Below are positions 1 to 9,752 of a DNA stretch of 64,000 nucleotides, piece by piece; the first letter of the stretch is position 1; each line of letters opens with the position of its first letter. The stretch is from Micromonospora siamensis (GTDB lineage Bacteria; Actinomycetota; Actinomycetes; Mycobacteriales; Micromonosporaceae). The notes under the pieces were generated by a model that saw only the letters and a program-made list of their open reading frames with translations, was not told the origin of the DNA and made no database searches. The DNA lies in the NCBI RefSeq assembly GCF_900090305.1, contig NZ_LT607751.1, forward strand, positions 558,001 through 622,000. Reading direction: 5' to 3'. A program made the position numbers and the translations under genes.

Positions 1-814
1 TGGGATGCAGGTGGTCCACCGGGCCGTGCATCGTGCCGCCGGTCGTGCAGACCAGGTCCGCACCGGCCAGCGCCGACCGGACGGCGGCCACGTGCGCGGA
101 CAGGGTGTCCGCCACCGGACCCACGACGTCGGAGGGGCGCACCTGGCAGCCGTAGCGGCGCAACCAGGCCGGCACCGCCGGACCGAGCGCGTCGCGGACC
201 CGGCCCGCCCCCGGCGGGCCCTTGGTCAGCAGTTCGTCACCGAAGACCAGCAGCGCCGCGCGGGGCGCCCGCCGGACCCGCAGGGTGTCGTGGCCGCAGG
301 ACGCGGCCAACCCGATCAGCGCCGGGTCGACCGGGGTGCCGGCCGGGAGCAGTTCCTCACCCGAGTACGCCTCCTCGCCCGGCTCCCGCCACTCCGGGGC
401 CGGCCGGGGCGTGCCGTCGACCAGGTCGTCACCCGTCCGCGTCGACTCCTCCACCCGCAGGATCGCCGTGGTGCCCTCCGGGACCATCGCGCCGGTGGCG
501 ATCTCGACCGTGCTGCCGTCCTCGGTCAGCGGCGCCGGCCGGTTGCCGGCGAGCACCCGGCCGACCACCCGCCACGGTCCCTCGCCGCGCACCGCCCAGC
601 CGTCCACGCTGGAGGTGGGGAAGGCCGGCAGGTCCGTACGCGTGGTCAACGGCTCGGCCAGGGTGTGCCCGTCGAGGTCGGCGAGCGACCGGCTGACCGC
701 GGGCAGGGCGGCGGAGAGGCCGACCGCGTACACCCGGGCGCGGGCCTCCTCCCAACCGGCCGGCGGTGGCGCGGTCGCCCGTTCCCCCGCGTGGGCCGCG
801 GTTTCGGTGCTCAT
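1..814 (-). CDS. moeA: Molybdopterin molybdenumtransferase MoeA (C-terminus cut by window edge)
   Basis: MoeA inserts molybdate into adenylylated molybdopterin, the last common step of molybdenum-cofactor synthesis in the cytoplasm. About 271 N-terminal residues are visible. They include the MoeA segment SSVDGWAVRG, the IATGAMVPEG region and the start of the MoCF-like domain (LVFGDELLTKG, then a CTTGGT motif). The ATG at 814 overlaps the mogA stop as ATGA, so translation is probably coupled to mogA. The gene is last in moaC-mogA-moeA and continues beyond base 1. Family assignment is firm; the C-terminal domain cannot be judged. Confidence 0.93.
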   Translation of the reverse strand, partial: MSTETAAHAGERATAPPPAGWEEARARVYAVGLSAALPAVSRSLADLDGHTLAEPLTTRTDLPAFPTSSVDGWAVRGEGPWRVVGRVLAGNRPAPLTEDGSTVEIATGAMVPEGTTAILRVEESTRTGDDLVDGTPRPAPEWREPGEEAYSGEELLPAGTPVDPALIGLAASCGHDTLRVRRAPRAALLVFGDELLTKGPPGAGRVRDALGPAVPAWLRRYGCQVRPSDVVGPVADTLSAHVAAVRSALAGADLVCTTGGTMHGPVDHLHP

Positions 815-1461
815 CCGGCGAGCCTATCGTCGGCCGGGTCGGCCTGCGCGGTCACTCGGTCACCGCCGGTCGCCGGCATGGTCTCCGTGACCTTGTCCTC
901 CGGCGGCGTTGCCCCGGTGGTGGCCTGCGTGGCCTCCGGCGTCAGATCCCGGGTCGGCATGGGGGCCTGCGTGGTCGGTGGGGGCGACGGCTGGTGGTCG
1001 CCGCCGCGCAGCTGGTCGACGGCGTGGGCGAGAATCGGCCCGAGCACCGCGAGGCCGTCCTTGGCGCCGCCCCGCGAGCCGGGCAGGTTGACCACCAGCA
1101 TCCGGCCGACCACCCCGGCCAACCCCCGGGACAGCGCCGAGGTCGGCACCCGCTCCCGGCTGTGGGCCCGGATCGCCTCGGCGATGCCGGGAATCTCGTG
1201 GTCGAGCAGCGCGCGGGTCACCTCCGGCGTCCGGTCGGTCGGGTTGATGCCCGTGCCGCCGCTGGTCAGCACCACGTCGATCCCGGCGGCCCGGGCGGCC
1301 CGCAGCGCCTCGCCGACCGGCTCGCCGTCGGGCACCACCACCGGCTCGTCCACCTGGCAGCCCAGCTCCCGCAGGCCGGCGACGAGCAGCGGTCCGCTGG
1401 TGTCCTCGTAGACCCCGGCGGAGGCCCGGTTGGAGGCGACGACCACCCGCGCGCGGATCAC
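811..1461 (-). CDS. mogA: Molybdopterin adenylyltransferase (MogA/MoaB family)
   Basis: This protein adenylylates molybdopterin so that MoeA can load molybdate. The 216-aa product has the MoCF fold signatures VLTSGGTGINPTDRTPE and a later LPGSRGGAKDGLAVL segment. About 50 C-terminal residues rich in Pro and Thr follow the domain and look disordered. I chose the GTG at 1461 because it overlaps the moaC stop as GTGA, the same coupling seen at the next junction; an upstream in-frame start would extend into moaC. MogA and MoaB cannot be separated from sequence alone. Confidence 0.9.
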   Translation of the reverse strand: MIRARVVVASNRASAGVYEDTSGPLLVAGLRELGCQVDEPVVVPDGEPVGEALRAARAAGIDVVLTSGGTGINPTDRTPEVTRALLDHEIPGIAEAIRAHSRERVPTSALSRGLAGVVGRMLVVNLPGSRGGAKDGLAVLGPILAHAVDQLRGGDHQPSPPPTTQAPMPTRDLTPEATQATTGATPPEDKVTETMPATGGDRVTAQADPADDRLAG

Positions 1462-1949
1462 GGCCGGTCCTCCGGGCGGACCCACTCGCCGGTCTTGCCG
1501 CCCTCCTTGCGGAGCACGCGCACCGCGTCCACCGAGGCCGCCGGGTCGACCGCCTTGACCATGTCGACCAGGGCCAGCCCGGCCACCGCCACCGCGGTCA
1601 GGGCCTCCATCTCGACACCCGTCCGGTCGGCGGTCCGCGCCGTCGCGGTGATCTCCACCGTGTCGGTCGTCGGTTGCAGCTCGACCTCGACCCCGTGCAG
1701 GGCGATCGGGTGGCAGAGCGGAATCAGGTCGGGAGTGCGCTTGGCGCCCATGATGCCGGCCAGCCGGCCCACCGCGAGCGCGTCGCCCTTGGGCAGGCCG
1801 TCCCGGCGGAGCAGCTCCACCACCTCGGCGGTCGTGCGGAGCCGGCCGGCGGCGACCGCCAGCCGGCCGGAGACCGGCTTGGCGGAGACGTCGACCATGC
1901 GGGCCGCGCCTGCGGCGTCGACGTGGGTGAGCTGCACGGGATCGGTCAC
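1458..1949 (-). CDS. moaC: Cyclic pyranopterin monophosphate synthase MoaC
   Basis: MoaC turns the MoaA product (3',8-cyclo-GTP) into cyclic pyranopterin monophosphate. The 163-aa protein is family length and carries VDVSAKPVSGRLAVA, the catalytic-loop region GIMGAKRTPDLIPLCHPIAL, GVEMEALTAV and the conserved DMVKAVD. The GTG at 1949 gives the standard N-terminus (VTDPVQLTHVD). It is the first gene of a coupled operon. moaA, moaE and moaD are not in this window, so the rest of the pathway lies elsewhere or to the left. Confidence 0.93.
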   Translation of the reverse strand: MTDPVQLTHVDAAGAARMVDVSAKPVSGRLAVAAGRLRTTAEVVELLRRDGLPKGDALAVGRLAGIMGAKRTPDLIPLCHPIALHGVEVELQPTTDTVEITATARTADRTGVEMEALTAVAVAGLALVDMVKAVDPAASVDAVRVLRKEGGKTGEWVRPEDRP

Positions 1950-2283
1950 GGCCGCGAGCCTATCCCCCGGGTGCGACGGGCCGCCTCGTCCCGCTGCGGG
2001 GTTGCCCGGATGTCGCGCCATCCCGGAAGGTCGCGTTTTACCGGCTCGACCTTGTCCCTTCGGCGCCCTGTTCGGGTTCGTCGGGGCAGAACGTGGCGGG
2101 AGGAGCGCAGCGCGGTGCCCGAGCCGCGCCCCTCCCGCTGTCACCCGCTGCCGATCGCTGGGGAAACCAGCGGCGGGCGTCTCGTCGGCCCGGTCCGCCC
2201 CGGACCATGACCTCCCCGTTGACCGATCGCGGGAACCGTACCGAGCGGCGCGATAAGAAATCGATAAGCGCCGGATTGCCAGG
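1950..2283. other. Intergenic region moaC / SARP regulator
   Basis: These 334 bases separate the moaC start from the 3' end of the SARP gene, both on the minus strand. The region should hold the promoter of the moaC operon. I see no convincing gene, long hairpin or repeat, and no clear molybdenum-cofactor riboswitch could be drawn by eye. Confidence 0.5.
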
Positions 2284-5200
2284 TCAGGCCTGATCACGGA
2301 GCCCGTCCAGCCGGCGGCGGACTTCTGAGCGCTCCGGCACGCCCATCCGCTCGAAGATTGCCAGCGCCCTCTGCCAGTAGCGGCGAGCCTCAGCCGGGTC
2401 CGCGACGGCAACGAGTTCGGCGATTCCGGCGAGGGCACGGCCCTGCTCGTACGGATGAGCGATGCGGGTGGACGACTCCAGGGCACGCCGGTGAGCACGC
2501 GTGGCATCAGCGGTCTGTCCCAGCTTCACCCACGTGAAAGCGAGGTCATTGAGTGCGGCGGCCTGGGCATGCCGTTCTCCGGAGTCGATGGCCAGCTCCA
2601 ACGCCAACTCGTGCTGCCGGACGCCGTCTTCCAAGCGTCCGAGGTTGCGGTAAGCGATGCCGAGGTCGTTGTGGTTCTCGCTCTCGCTGTACCGGTGGCC
2701 GGTGCGCTGACGCAGCATGAGAGCGGCATTGAGGATCCGCACGGCCGACGCCCACTGCCCCGACCGCACCTTGACCGCAGCGAGGTGACCGAGTGCGTTG
2801 GTGGTGTGGAAGAGGTCGCCATTGACCCTCGCCAGGAAGAGATGCAGCCGGTGGACGTGGAGTGCATCGTCGTACCGGCCGAGCACGGTGAGCGCCAGGC
2901 CCAGGTTGGACAACACATGCGGGCCGCGCACCGAACCGAGGAACTTGGGGTGCCGGAGCATGGCGGTACCGAGCGCGACTGATTCCTGGAGCTCTCCACG
3001 TAGCCAGTGGACGACTGACATGTTGGCCTGGTACCGCAGCAACAGCCGATCGTCAGCGAGTTCTCGGGCCAACGCCACCGACCGTTCTATGAGCCGGGCC
3101 GCCTCGTCGTAGTCCCCCGTCCGCAGATGGGCTGAGGCGAGATAGTTACTCATGGCTGCCACAGCCCGGTGGTCACCGAGCGCCTCCGCTGCCGCAAGAC
3201 CCAGCCTGTGGGTATGACGGATGTCGTCGAAGTAGCCGCGGATGTAGTAGAAGCGCCACGTGGCCCTGGCGAGCCGCCACGCAAAGTCGTACTGGCCGGA
3301 GTCCTGCGCCGCCTCGACCAAACCGGCGAGGGTAGCCCGCTCCCGTTCCAGCCAGTCCGGCCCCAATACTCCGGCTGCGGCGAGCAGGTCTGGTCGCCAC
3401 GCCGGATCCGGTGCCAGCTCGGCACGCACGTCGTGTGAGTCGAGCAACCCCTCGTTCGCAGCGAGAACCGCGTGCAGCACGAAATTGAGCAGGTGTCCCA
3501 CGGCTGAGTGACGATCCGACCGGTGATCGTCTGGCGAAAGCTGGTTCGCGTAGTGGCGCATCAGGTCGTGCAACCGGTACCGGTCACCTCCTGTCTCCTC
3601 GACGAGATGCCTGTCCACCAGGTCGTCCACCACCCGTACAGCAGTGGCGAGTGGCAACTCGGCCAGGGCAGCGGCCATCTCGATGGTGAAGTGGCCAGGA
3701 AACACGCCGAGCACACGGATCATTCGCTTGCCGGACTCATCCAGTGGCTCGTAGGAAGCGGCGAAGGCGCCGGCGACCGACCGGTCCTCGACGCCGAGCT
3801 GATCCAGGACGGGGGCAGGGGCGGCCAACCGGGCGGCCAAGTCGGCGACTCGCCACTTCCGGCGGTGTGCCAGCCGGGAACCGGCAAGCCGGATCGCCAG
3901 AGGCAGATACCCGCACCGTCGCACCGCTTCGGCAGCCGCCTCCGGGTCCGCGTCGATCCGATCGGCGCCAGCAGTCACCTTCAACAGCTGCAGTCCCTCG
4001 TCAGGTGTCATCACCGCCAGCGACTCCGGCAGGCCGCCGTCCGGAGTGGCGAGGCGCCGACGCGAGGTGACAAGCACGATCGTCCCAGGCAACGCCGGGA
4101 GCAGCGGAGCAATCTGGTCGCTGCTCGCGGCATTGTCAAGCACGACCACCGCCCGCCGGGCCGCCAGCTCGCGCCGCCAGAGTTGCACCCGTAGATCCTG
4201 CTCGGCCGGGATGAGGCCCGCCTCCACCCCGAGTTGCCGGAGCAGGGTGACGAGTGCTGCGGACGGCTCGACGGGCGCCTTCTCACCGTGCCCGCAAAGA
4301 TCGATGAAGAGCTGCGCGTCGGGGTAGCGGTCAGCCAACCGGCGCGCGACGTGGACGGCGAGCGTCGTCTTACCACTACCCGCCATGCCGTCGATGACGT
4401 GCACCGCCGCCGTCTGGGCCTCCACCCGGCGGGTCTCCGCCAGCAGACGGGCCACGTTGCTGGCCCGCCCCACGAAATCGCTGGCTCCCCTGGGCAACCA
4501 ACTCTTGAGGGATGCCGACAGGCCGGGACGTTCGCCACCGAAAGCCCCGGCAGGTGCGGCCGCCCCCACCACGGGTGCTCGGTTGAGGATGGCGCGGTGC
4601 AGCCGTTGGAACTCCGGCCCCGGCTCGATGCCGAGATGCTCCCGGAGCGCATCTCGCGAGAAGCGATATGCATCGAGTGCACCCACCACGTCACCCTGCT
4701 GGTACAGCGCCCGGACCAGCAGGAAGTGGCTGGGCTCACGCAGCGGATGCGCCTTGACCTGGGGCCGGAGCAGAGAGGCAGCTTCTCCCGGACTGCCCAG
4801 TTGGATGCGGACGTCGGCGAGGAGTTCCGTCGCCGCGAGCATCTCCTCCTCGACGGCGACCCGCCGGCCGCTGAGCATGGAACCGAGCGGCAGGCCGGCG
4901 AGCAGCGGGCCCCGTCGACGGGAGAGCGCCAGGCTCAGCGACCGGGCGGCCGTCTCCAGGAGCCCTTGCGCGACATGCTCACGAACCGTGCGATATTCGT
5001 CGGAGAAGAGGCCAAGGTCGATCGAATCAACCGGCAGCGCCAGACGATAGCCGTCGGCCTCTCGCACGATCAGGTGTCGTCCCGGGTCGGCTGCCGCGAA
5101 GGCCCGGCGCAAATTGGCCGCATATGTACGAACGTTCGCTACCGCGGAACGCGGCGGGTCAATCGGCCAGAGTTCGTCGACGAGCGCATCCAGTTGGACC

Positions 5201-5322
5201 AGGTGGTCCGGCGAGAGAGCGAGCACGCCCAGCACCAACCGCTGCTTCGGGGTGCCAAGCAACAGCATCCGACCGTCGGCAGCCAAGACCTCAAGGGGCC
5301 CCAGGACCCGCACCGCCGTCAA
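2284..5322 (-). CDS. SARP/AfsR-type transcriptional regulator (winged helix-BTAD-NB-ARC-TPR)
   Basis: A 1012-aa regulator of the AfsR type. Residues 1-95 form an OmpR-like winged helix (LGPLEVLAADG, TPKQRLVLGVLAL), followed by a bacterial transcriptional activation domain to about 250 (EHLGIEPGPEFQRLHRAIL). A P-loop NTPase follows with Walker A GMAGSGKTT at 312-320 and Walker B VVVLDNA near 392. From about 640 to the end there are TPR-like repeats. Such proteins usually activate secondary-metabolite or developmental genes, but no biosynthetic cluster is adjacent, so the target is unknown. The start is a TTG at 5322 preceded by GGAGGAGG; a GTG three codons later is an alternative. It is divergent from the GGDEF-EAL gene. 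Confidence 0.9.
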   Translation of the reverse strand: MTAVRVLGPLEVLAADGRMLLLGTPKQRLVLGVLALSPDHLVQLDALVDELWPIDPPRSAVANVRTYAANLRRAFAAADPGRHLIVREADGYRLALPVDSIDLGLFSDEYRTVREHVAQGLLETAARSLSLALSRRRGPLLAGLPLGSMLSGRRVAVEEEMLAATELLADVRIQLGSPGEAASLLRPQVKAHPLREPSHFLLVRALYQQGDVVGALDAYRFSRDALREHLGIEPGPEFQRLHRAILNRAPVVGAAAPAGAFGGERPGLSASLKSWLPRGASDFVGRASNVARLLAETRRVEAQTAAVHVIDGMAGSGKTTLAVHVARRLADRYPDAQLFIDLCGHGEKAPVEPSAALVTLLRQLGVEAGLIPAEQDLRVQLWRRELAARRAVVVLDNAASSDQIAPLLPALPGTIVLVTSRRRLATPDGGLPESLAVMTPDEGLQLLKVTAGADRIDADPEAAAEAVRRCGYLPLAIRLAGSRLAHRRKWRVADLAARLAAPAPVLDQLGVEDRSVAGAFAASYEPLDESGKRMIRVLGVFPGHFTIEMAAALAELPLATAVRVVDDLVDRHLVEETGGDRYRLHDLMRHYANQLSPDDHRSDRHSAVGHLLNFVLHAVLAANEGLLDSHDVRAELAPDPAWRPDLLAAAGVLGPDWLERERATLAGLVEAAQDSGQYDFAWRLARATWRFYYIRGYFDDIRHTHRLGLAAAEALGDHRAVAAMSNYLASAHLRTGDYDEAARLIERSVALARELADDRLLLRYQANMSVVHWLRGELQESVALGTAMLRHPKFLGSVRGPHVLSNLGLALTVLGRYDDALHVHRLHLFLARVNGDLFHTTNALGHLAAVKVRSGQWASAVRILNAALMLRQRTGHRYSESENHNDLGIAYRNLGRLEDGVRQHELALELAIDSGERHAQAAALNDLAFTWVKLGQTADATRAHRRALESSTRIAHPYEQGRALAGIAELVAVADPAEARRYWQRALAIFERMGVPERSEVRRRLDGLRDQA

Positions 5323-5810
5323 GCCGCCTCCTCCTGACTCTCGGTGATGCCCCGCCAGGGCGGGTCACCCTCAGCCGACGCGCCCTGAGCCCCGTCGGGA
5401 AGAATGACGACTTTGGACGAGGACTGCACGCCAACTGACCGAAGCGGGGATGAGCCCATCACCCTTGGGCAGGGAAGCTTCAACTGTCGGCGCGACACCT
5501 GTTCAGATGTTCATCGCCTATCAGCAATACATCAAGCGGGTACAGGCAACATCGCCTGCGCACTCCGCTCACACCATGTGGACAGATAGTGACAAACTAT
5601 CTCCAGCTTGGCTGATGTTGCATATAGCGACATTTATCCGCACCTAACGCTCGTTGCTCCCCTTACGCTCTCTTCAGTGCAGGCGAGAAGAACGGCTGGG
5701 GGTCGACATGGTGAAGTCGCACGAGTGGACGTAGGCAGTCTTCTGCAACGACGGCATGAGAAGTAAGCTTGCGGAGCGCACAGCCATCGGTGACTGAATA
5801 GGGACGATGG
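5323..5810. promoter_or_regulatory. Divergent intergenic region, AT-rich centre
   Basis: These 488 bases lie between the divergent SARP and GGDEF-EAL genes. Bases 5570-5645 are clearly richer in A and T than the surroundings, as expected for promoters serving both directions. No reading frame here has good coding character, and I could not assign a specific -35/-10 pair. Confidence 0.45.
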
Positions 5811-8330
5811 GTGGCTCCACAAAGTCGACGTAACGGGACCGATCAGCGGCTCTTGCCGCTAGTCGGTCTCGTCGTCTTTCTGGCGGCGGCCTCGGCCGCG
5901 GTATCGGTCTTTCAACTCGTCGCGGACACCTCACCCGCCAGCCCTGGCACCTGGCTTGCCCTCGTCTCCCTGGCAGCATTGGGCTTCCTGGTCAAGGTCC
6001 GAATTCGCATCCGTGCCTCGCACCATGACATTGCCTGGACCGAGACAGCGATAGTCATCGCACTCTCGGTTGCCCCCACCTCCGTCGTGGTACTCGCGAC
6101 GGGATGCGGCCTGGCCATCGCCACCGCCATCGCGCGGGTCGCACCGTTCAGAGCGGTCTTCGGTATTGGTAAGAACATGCTGGTGGCGACAGTCGCTGGC
6201 CTGGCAATTCATGCCGCAGGGTGGAGCCTTGGCGAGGAGTCGACCGCCGCCACCGTCCTGCCGTTCTCGCTGGCGTACCTGGCCGCAGTGCTGCTCGACG
6301 AAGTGACGGTCCTACCCGTCATCGCACTGGCGACCGGCGAGCGACTGCGGGACCTGGCGCGTGAGGACTGGGTTCTGCGACTCGTGACGGCGGTCGCGCG
6401 GCTCGCCGTCGTCATCGGCACGGTCCTCATCCTTCGCATCGACAGTCGCTTCCTTTTGGCGGTGCCGCCTCTGATCTTCAGCCTGCACCTGCTCTATTCC
6501 AACCGGGTGCGGGCCCGCACCGAGCAACAGGCCTGGCAGCGCCTCGCCCGTACCACCGACGCCCTCAACGTCGTCGACCTCGACAAGGTCCTGACCACCG
6601 CCGTCACCCAGGCCGCGACCCTCTTCTCCGCCGACGAGGTGGAGATCGAACTGCGCGACGGCGGCCGGGTGGTCCGCGGCAGCGCCGACGCCCTCAGCTA
6701 CGACGGCACCGGCGAGGAGGTCAGCGAGGTCACCGGGATGGTCATCCCGGCCGCCCTGGAAGGGCACGACGGCAGCGCCGACGTGGGCGTCCTGCGGCTG
6801 CGGTTCCGCGGCCCGGTCGAGCTCTCCGAACGCGAGCAGTACACCCTGCGGACGTTCGCCTCCGCGCTCTGCACGGCCGTCCGCAACGCCCAGGCGTACG
6901 CGGAGCTGGCCCGGGTGGCCGATGCCCACGCGCACGCTGCCACCCACGACGCGTTGACCGGCCTGTCCAACCGCCGGCACCTGCTGGAGCAGGGCACCGA
7001 ACAGCTCGGCAACCGGCACGCCGAAGGGGTCACCGCCCTGGTGCTGATCGACCTCAACCATTTCAAGGAGGTCAACGACACCCTCGGCCACTCGGCCGGT
7101 GACCAGGTGCTGATGCAGGTCGCCGACCGGCTGCGCGCCGCCACCCGCCCCGAGGACCTGGTCGCCCGGTTGGGCGGTGACGAGTTCGCCGTACTCCTGC
7201 GGGGTCTGCCGGCCCCGGCGGTGGCCGCGCACCGGGCGGAGACGCTGCTGGCGGCCCTGCACGAGCCGCTCGACCTGGACGGCATGCGGATCAGCGTGGA
7301 GGCCAGCGGCGGCATCGCCGCCGCGCCGGCCAACGGCGGCATGCCTGAACTGCTGCGCCGGGCGGACGTCGCTATGTACCAGGCGAAGCGGGCCGGGCAG
7401 CGGATCGCCACGTACGCCCCGACCCGGGACACCGCCGACCTGGGCCGGCTCACCCTGGGCGGCGAACTGCCCCGCGCGGTGGCCGACCACGAGTTCACCG
7501 TCAACTTTCAGCCCATCGTCGACCTGGGCAGTGGCGAGGTGACCGGCGCGGAGGCGCTGGCCCGCTGGCACCATCCGACGCACGGGCTGATCGACCCGCT
7601 GCGGTTCCTGGAGGCGGTGGAACGCTCCGGGCTGTTGCCCGCGTTCGCGGAGGCGATCCTCGACCAGGCGCTGACCGCCGCCCGCAGCTGGCGGGACGCC
7701 GGATTCGACCTACCGGTGTCGGTGAACGTGTCGCCGCGCAGCCTGCTCGACGCCCGGTTCCCGGGCGCGGTGCTGGCCCGGCTGCGCGCCCACGACCTGC
7801 CCCCGGACCGGCTGGTGCTGGAGTTGACCGAGACGCTGACGCTCAGCCAGCTCGACGTGGTCGACCGGGTGCTCAGCCGGTTGCGGGACGCCGGGGTGCG
7901 GCTCGCCCTCGACGACTTCGGCACCGGCTACTCCTCCCTGTCGCTGCTCTCCCGCATCCCGGTGCACGAGCTGAAGATCGACCGCAGCTTCGTCGACGCG
8001 ATGGCGACCTCCACGGAGGCGGCCGCCGTGATCCGCTCGACCCTCGACCTCGGCCGCAGCCTGCAGCTGGACGTGGTCGCCGAGGGGGTGGAGAACGAAC
8101 CGCAGCGGCACGCGCTCTGGGAGCTGGGCTGCGGCTCCGGGCAGGGCCATCTCTTCGCCCGACCACTGCCCGCCGGTGCGCTGCTCGCCGCGCTGCGCCG
8201 GGGCTCCGGTGGCCGACCGGGTCTGCTGGCCCCGCCGCTGCACGACGCCGGGGCGGTGATCCGCCTGCCCGGACGGCGATCCGGCGGTCCACGGAGCCGG
8301 GCGGCCGGCACCTCGAACCTCCCCGGCTGA
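5811..8330 (+). CDS. Membrane-bound GGDEF-EAL cyclic-di-GMP enzyme
   Basis: An 839-aa signalling protein. Residues 15-230 contain several hydrophobic segments forming a membrane sensor region of unknown type. Residues 245-360 resemble a GAF domain. The GGDEF diguanylate cyclase has an intact GGDEF at 455-459, with an RxxD inhibitory site (RPED, 446-449) exactly five residues upstream. The EAL phosphodiesterase domain has EALARW at 581-586, SVNVSPRSL, ELTE and DDFGTGYSSL at 701-710, so both activities look intact. The GTG at 5811 follows a weak ribosome binding site. Its direction of action and its input signal cannot be told from sequence. Confidence 0.93.
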   Translation: MAPQSRRNGTDQRLLPLVGLVVFLAAASAAVSVFQLVADTSPASPGTWLALVSLAALGFLVKVRIRIRASHHDIAWTETAIVIALSVAPTSVVVLATGCGLAIATAIARVAPFRAVFGIGKNMLVATVAGLAIHAAGWSLGEESTAATVLPFSLAYLAAVLLDEVTVLPVIALATGERLRDLAREDWVLRLVTAVARLAVVIGTVLILRIDSRFLLAVPPLIFSLHLLYSNRVRARTEQQAWQRLARTTDALNVVDLDKVLTTAVTQAATLFSADEVEIELRDGGRVVRGSADALSYDGTGEEVSEVTGMVIPAALEGHDGSADVGVLRLRFRGPVELSEREQYTLRTFASALCTAVRNAQAYAELARVADAHAHAATHDALTGLSNRRHLLEQGTEQLGNRHAEGVTALVLIDLNHFKEVNDTLGHSAGDQVLMQVADRLRAATRPEDLVARLGGDEFAVLLRGLPAPAVAAHRAETLLAALHEPLDLDGMRISVEASGGIAAAPANGGMPELLRRADVAMYQAKRAGQRIATYAPTRDTADLGRLTLGGELPRAVADHEFTVNFQPIVDLGSGEVTGAEALARWHHPTHGLIDPLRFLEAVERSGLLPAFAEAILDQALTAARSWRDAGFDLPVSVNVSPRSLLDARFPGAVLARLRAHDLPPDRLVLELTETLTLSQLDVVDRVLSRLRDAGVRLALDDFGTGYSSLSLLSRIPVHELKIDRSFVDAMATSTEAAAVIRSTLDLGRSLQLDVVAEGVENEPQRHALWELGCGSGQGHLFARPLPAGALLAALRRGSGGRPGLLAPPLHDAGAVIRLPGRRSGGPRSRAAGTSNLPG

Positions 8331-8417
8331 ACCCGGCCCTCCATCGGATTCCCCGGTTGCCGCAGATCGCGCTGATCATGGGCGGTGGCGTCGGGGCGGT
8401 CTGCCAGACTTGCCCGC

Positions 8418-9752
8418 GTGACCGTCGCCCCCACCCAACCCATCGCCGGCCCGGACCGTTGGCGGCGGCTCGATTCCGCTGGCGGCGGCCTCGCCCTCGA
8501 CCTCACTCTCTACGCGGTCTCCGCCGTCTTCGCGGCGGTCACCGCCGTCACCTCCACGCTGCCTCCGCACCGCGCCTGGGGCGCCGTCGCCACCGCCGGT
8601 TACCTGGCCGTGGCGCTCATGGCCGCCGGTCAGCTGCTGCTCCGCCGCCGCCAACCCGGATCGCCACTGGTCGGCGACCGGGCCCGCTGGGCGGTAACCG
8701 CGGTCGCCTGGGCCGGCACCGCCCTGCTGCCCCTGGTGGTGCAGAGCGTCCAACGGGCCGCCGGGCGCAGCGACCGCGCACAGGAGGAGGTGCTGGTCGT
8801 CGAGCACGCTGGCGAGCGGCTCGCCACCGACGGCACCCCCTACCTGGGGCACGACGCCATCGCCGCGCTCCCCGCCGACGAGCGGCTCCTCGGCTACACC
8901 CCGTACCAGCCGGGCATGGCCCTGTTCGGGCTGCCCCGGGCCGCCGTCGACGTTTGGTGGACCGACTCGCGGGCCTGGTTCGCGCTGGTCACGGCGGTGG
9001 TCCTCGCCCTGGCGGTGGTCGTCGTGCGCCGCGCCGGCCAGCCCCTGGACCGGCCCGGCGGCGACCTGTTGCTGCGCGGGGTGCAGGCCGCCACCGTCCT
9101 GCCGGTCAGCGCGCTCACCCTCGCCACCGGCGGTGACGACCTTCCCGTCCTCGCGCTCTGCCTGCTGGCCCTCGCCTACGCCGCCTCCGGGCGACCCGGC
9201 GCGTCCGGCATGGCCGTCGGCGCGGCCGGCGCCCTGAAGCTCTTCGCCTGGCCGGTCGCCGTGGTCCTGCTCTGCTGGGCCGTCACCCGCCGGGCCGCCG
9301 GCCGGTTCACCGTCGGTGCCCTCGGCCTGCCGCTGCTCGCTCTCGTCCCGCCGCTGCTCGTCGACCGCGACGCCCTGGTGGAGAACGTGCTCCGCTTTCC
9401 CCTCGGCCACGGCCTGGTGACCAGCCCCGCCGCATCCCCCTTCCCCGGCCACCTGATCGCCGGCGCGTTGCCCGCCGGCCGGGTCGTCGCCGCGGTGCTG
9501 CTGGTGGCCGCCGGAGCGGCCATCGCCGTCCGGCTCGTCCGCCGCCCGCCCCGCACCGCCACCGCCGCCGCCCTCATCTGCGGGTACGGACTGCTCGCCG
9601 CGATCCTGCTGATGCCCTCCACCCGGTTCGGCTACCTGCTCTACCCGCTCGCCCTGCTGGCCTGGGCACCCGCACTGGCCCGCGAACCAGCCGCCCGGTT
9701 CCCCCGACTCGGGGGCACGGACCGGCAACAGGGCGTAGACCTGGAGGCATGA
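8418..9752 (+). CDS. Polytopic membrane protein, GT87-like (DUF2029) mannosyltransferase candidate
   Basis: A 444-aa protein with about ten hydrophobic segments. It has the acidic periplasmic-loop style of polyprenyl-phosphate-dependent glycosyltransferases, including a GHDAIAALPADERLLGYTPYQPG region and the motif GALKLFAWP that recalls GT87 proteins. In actinomycetes this family extends phosphatidylinositol mannosides or arabinogalactan-type glycans, but the substrate here is unknown. The GTG at 8418 is preferred over an upstream ATG because the added residues are not family-like. The stop overlaps the next gene's ATG (ATGA). Confidence 0.6.
   Translation: MTVAPTQPIAGPDRWRRLDSAGGGLALDLTLYAVSAVFAAVTAVTSTLPPHRAWGAVATAGYLAVALMAAGQLLLRRRQPGSPLVGDRARWAVTAVAWAGTALLPLVVQSVQRAAGRSDRAQEEVLVVEHAGERLATDGTPYLGHDAIAALPADERLLGYTPYQPGMALFGLPRAAVDVWWTDSRAWFALVTAVVLALAVVVVRRAGQPLDRPGGDLLLRGVQAATVLPVSALTLATGGDDLPVLALCLLALAYAASGRPGASGMAVGAAGALKLFAWPVAVVLLCWAVTRRAAGRFTVGALGLPLLALVPPLLVDRDALVENVLRFPLGHGLVTSPAASPFPGHLIAGALPAGRVVAAVLLVAAGAAIAVRLVRRPPRTATAAALICGYGLLAAILLMPSTRFGYLLYPLALLAWAPALAREPAARFPRLGGTDRQQGVDLEA

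Noticed and set aside
5..1411. Long plus-strand frames opposite moeA and mogA
   Set aside because: They are antisense to clear moeA/mogA genes and consist of Arg/Pro/Gly-rich sequence typical of high-GC shadow frames.
1950..2283. Molybdenum-cofactor riboswitch before moaC
   Set aside because: I could not draw the expected long multi-helix structure from the sequence.
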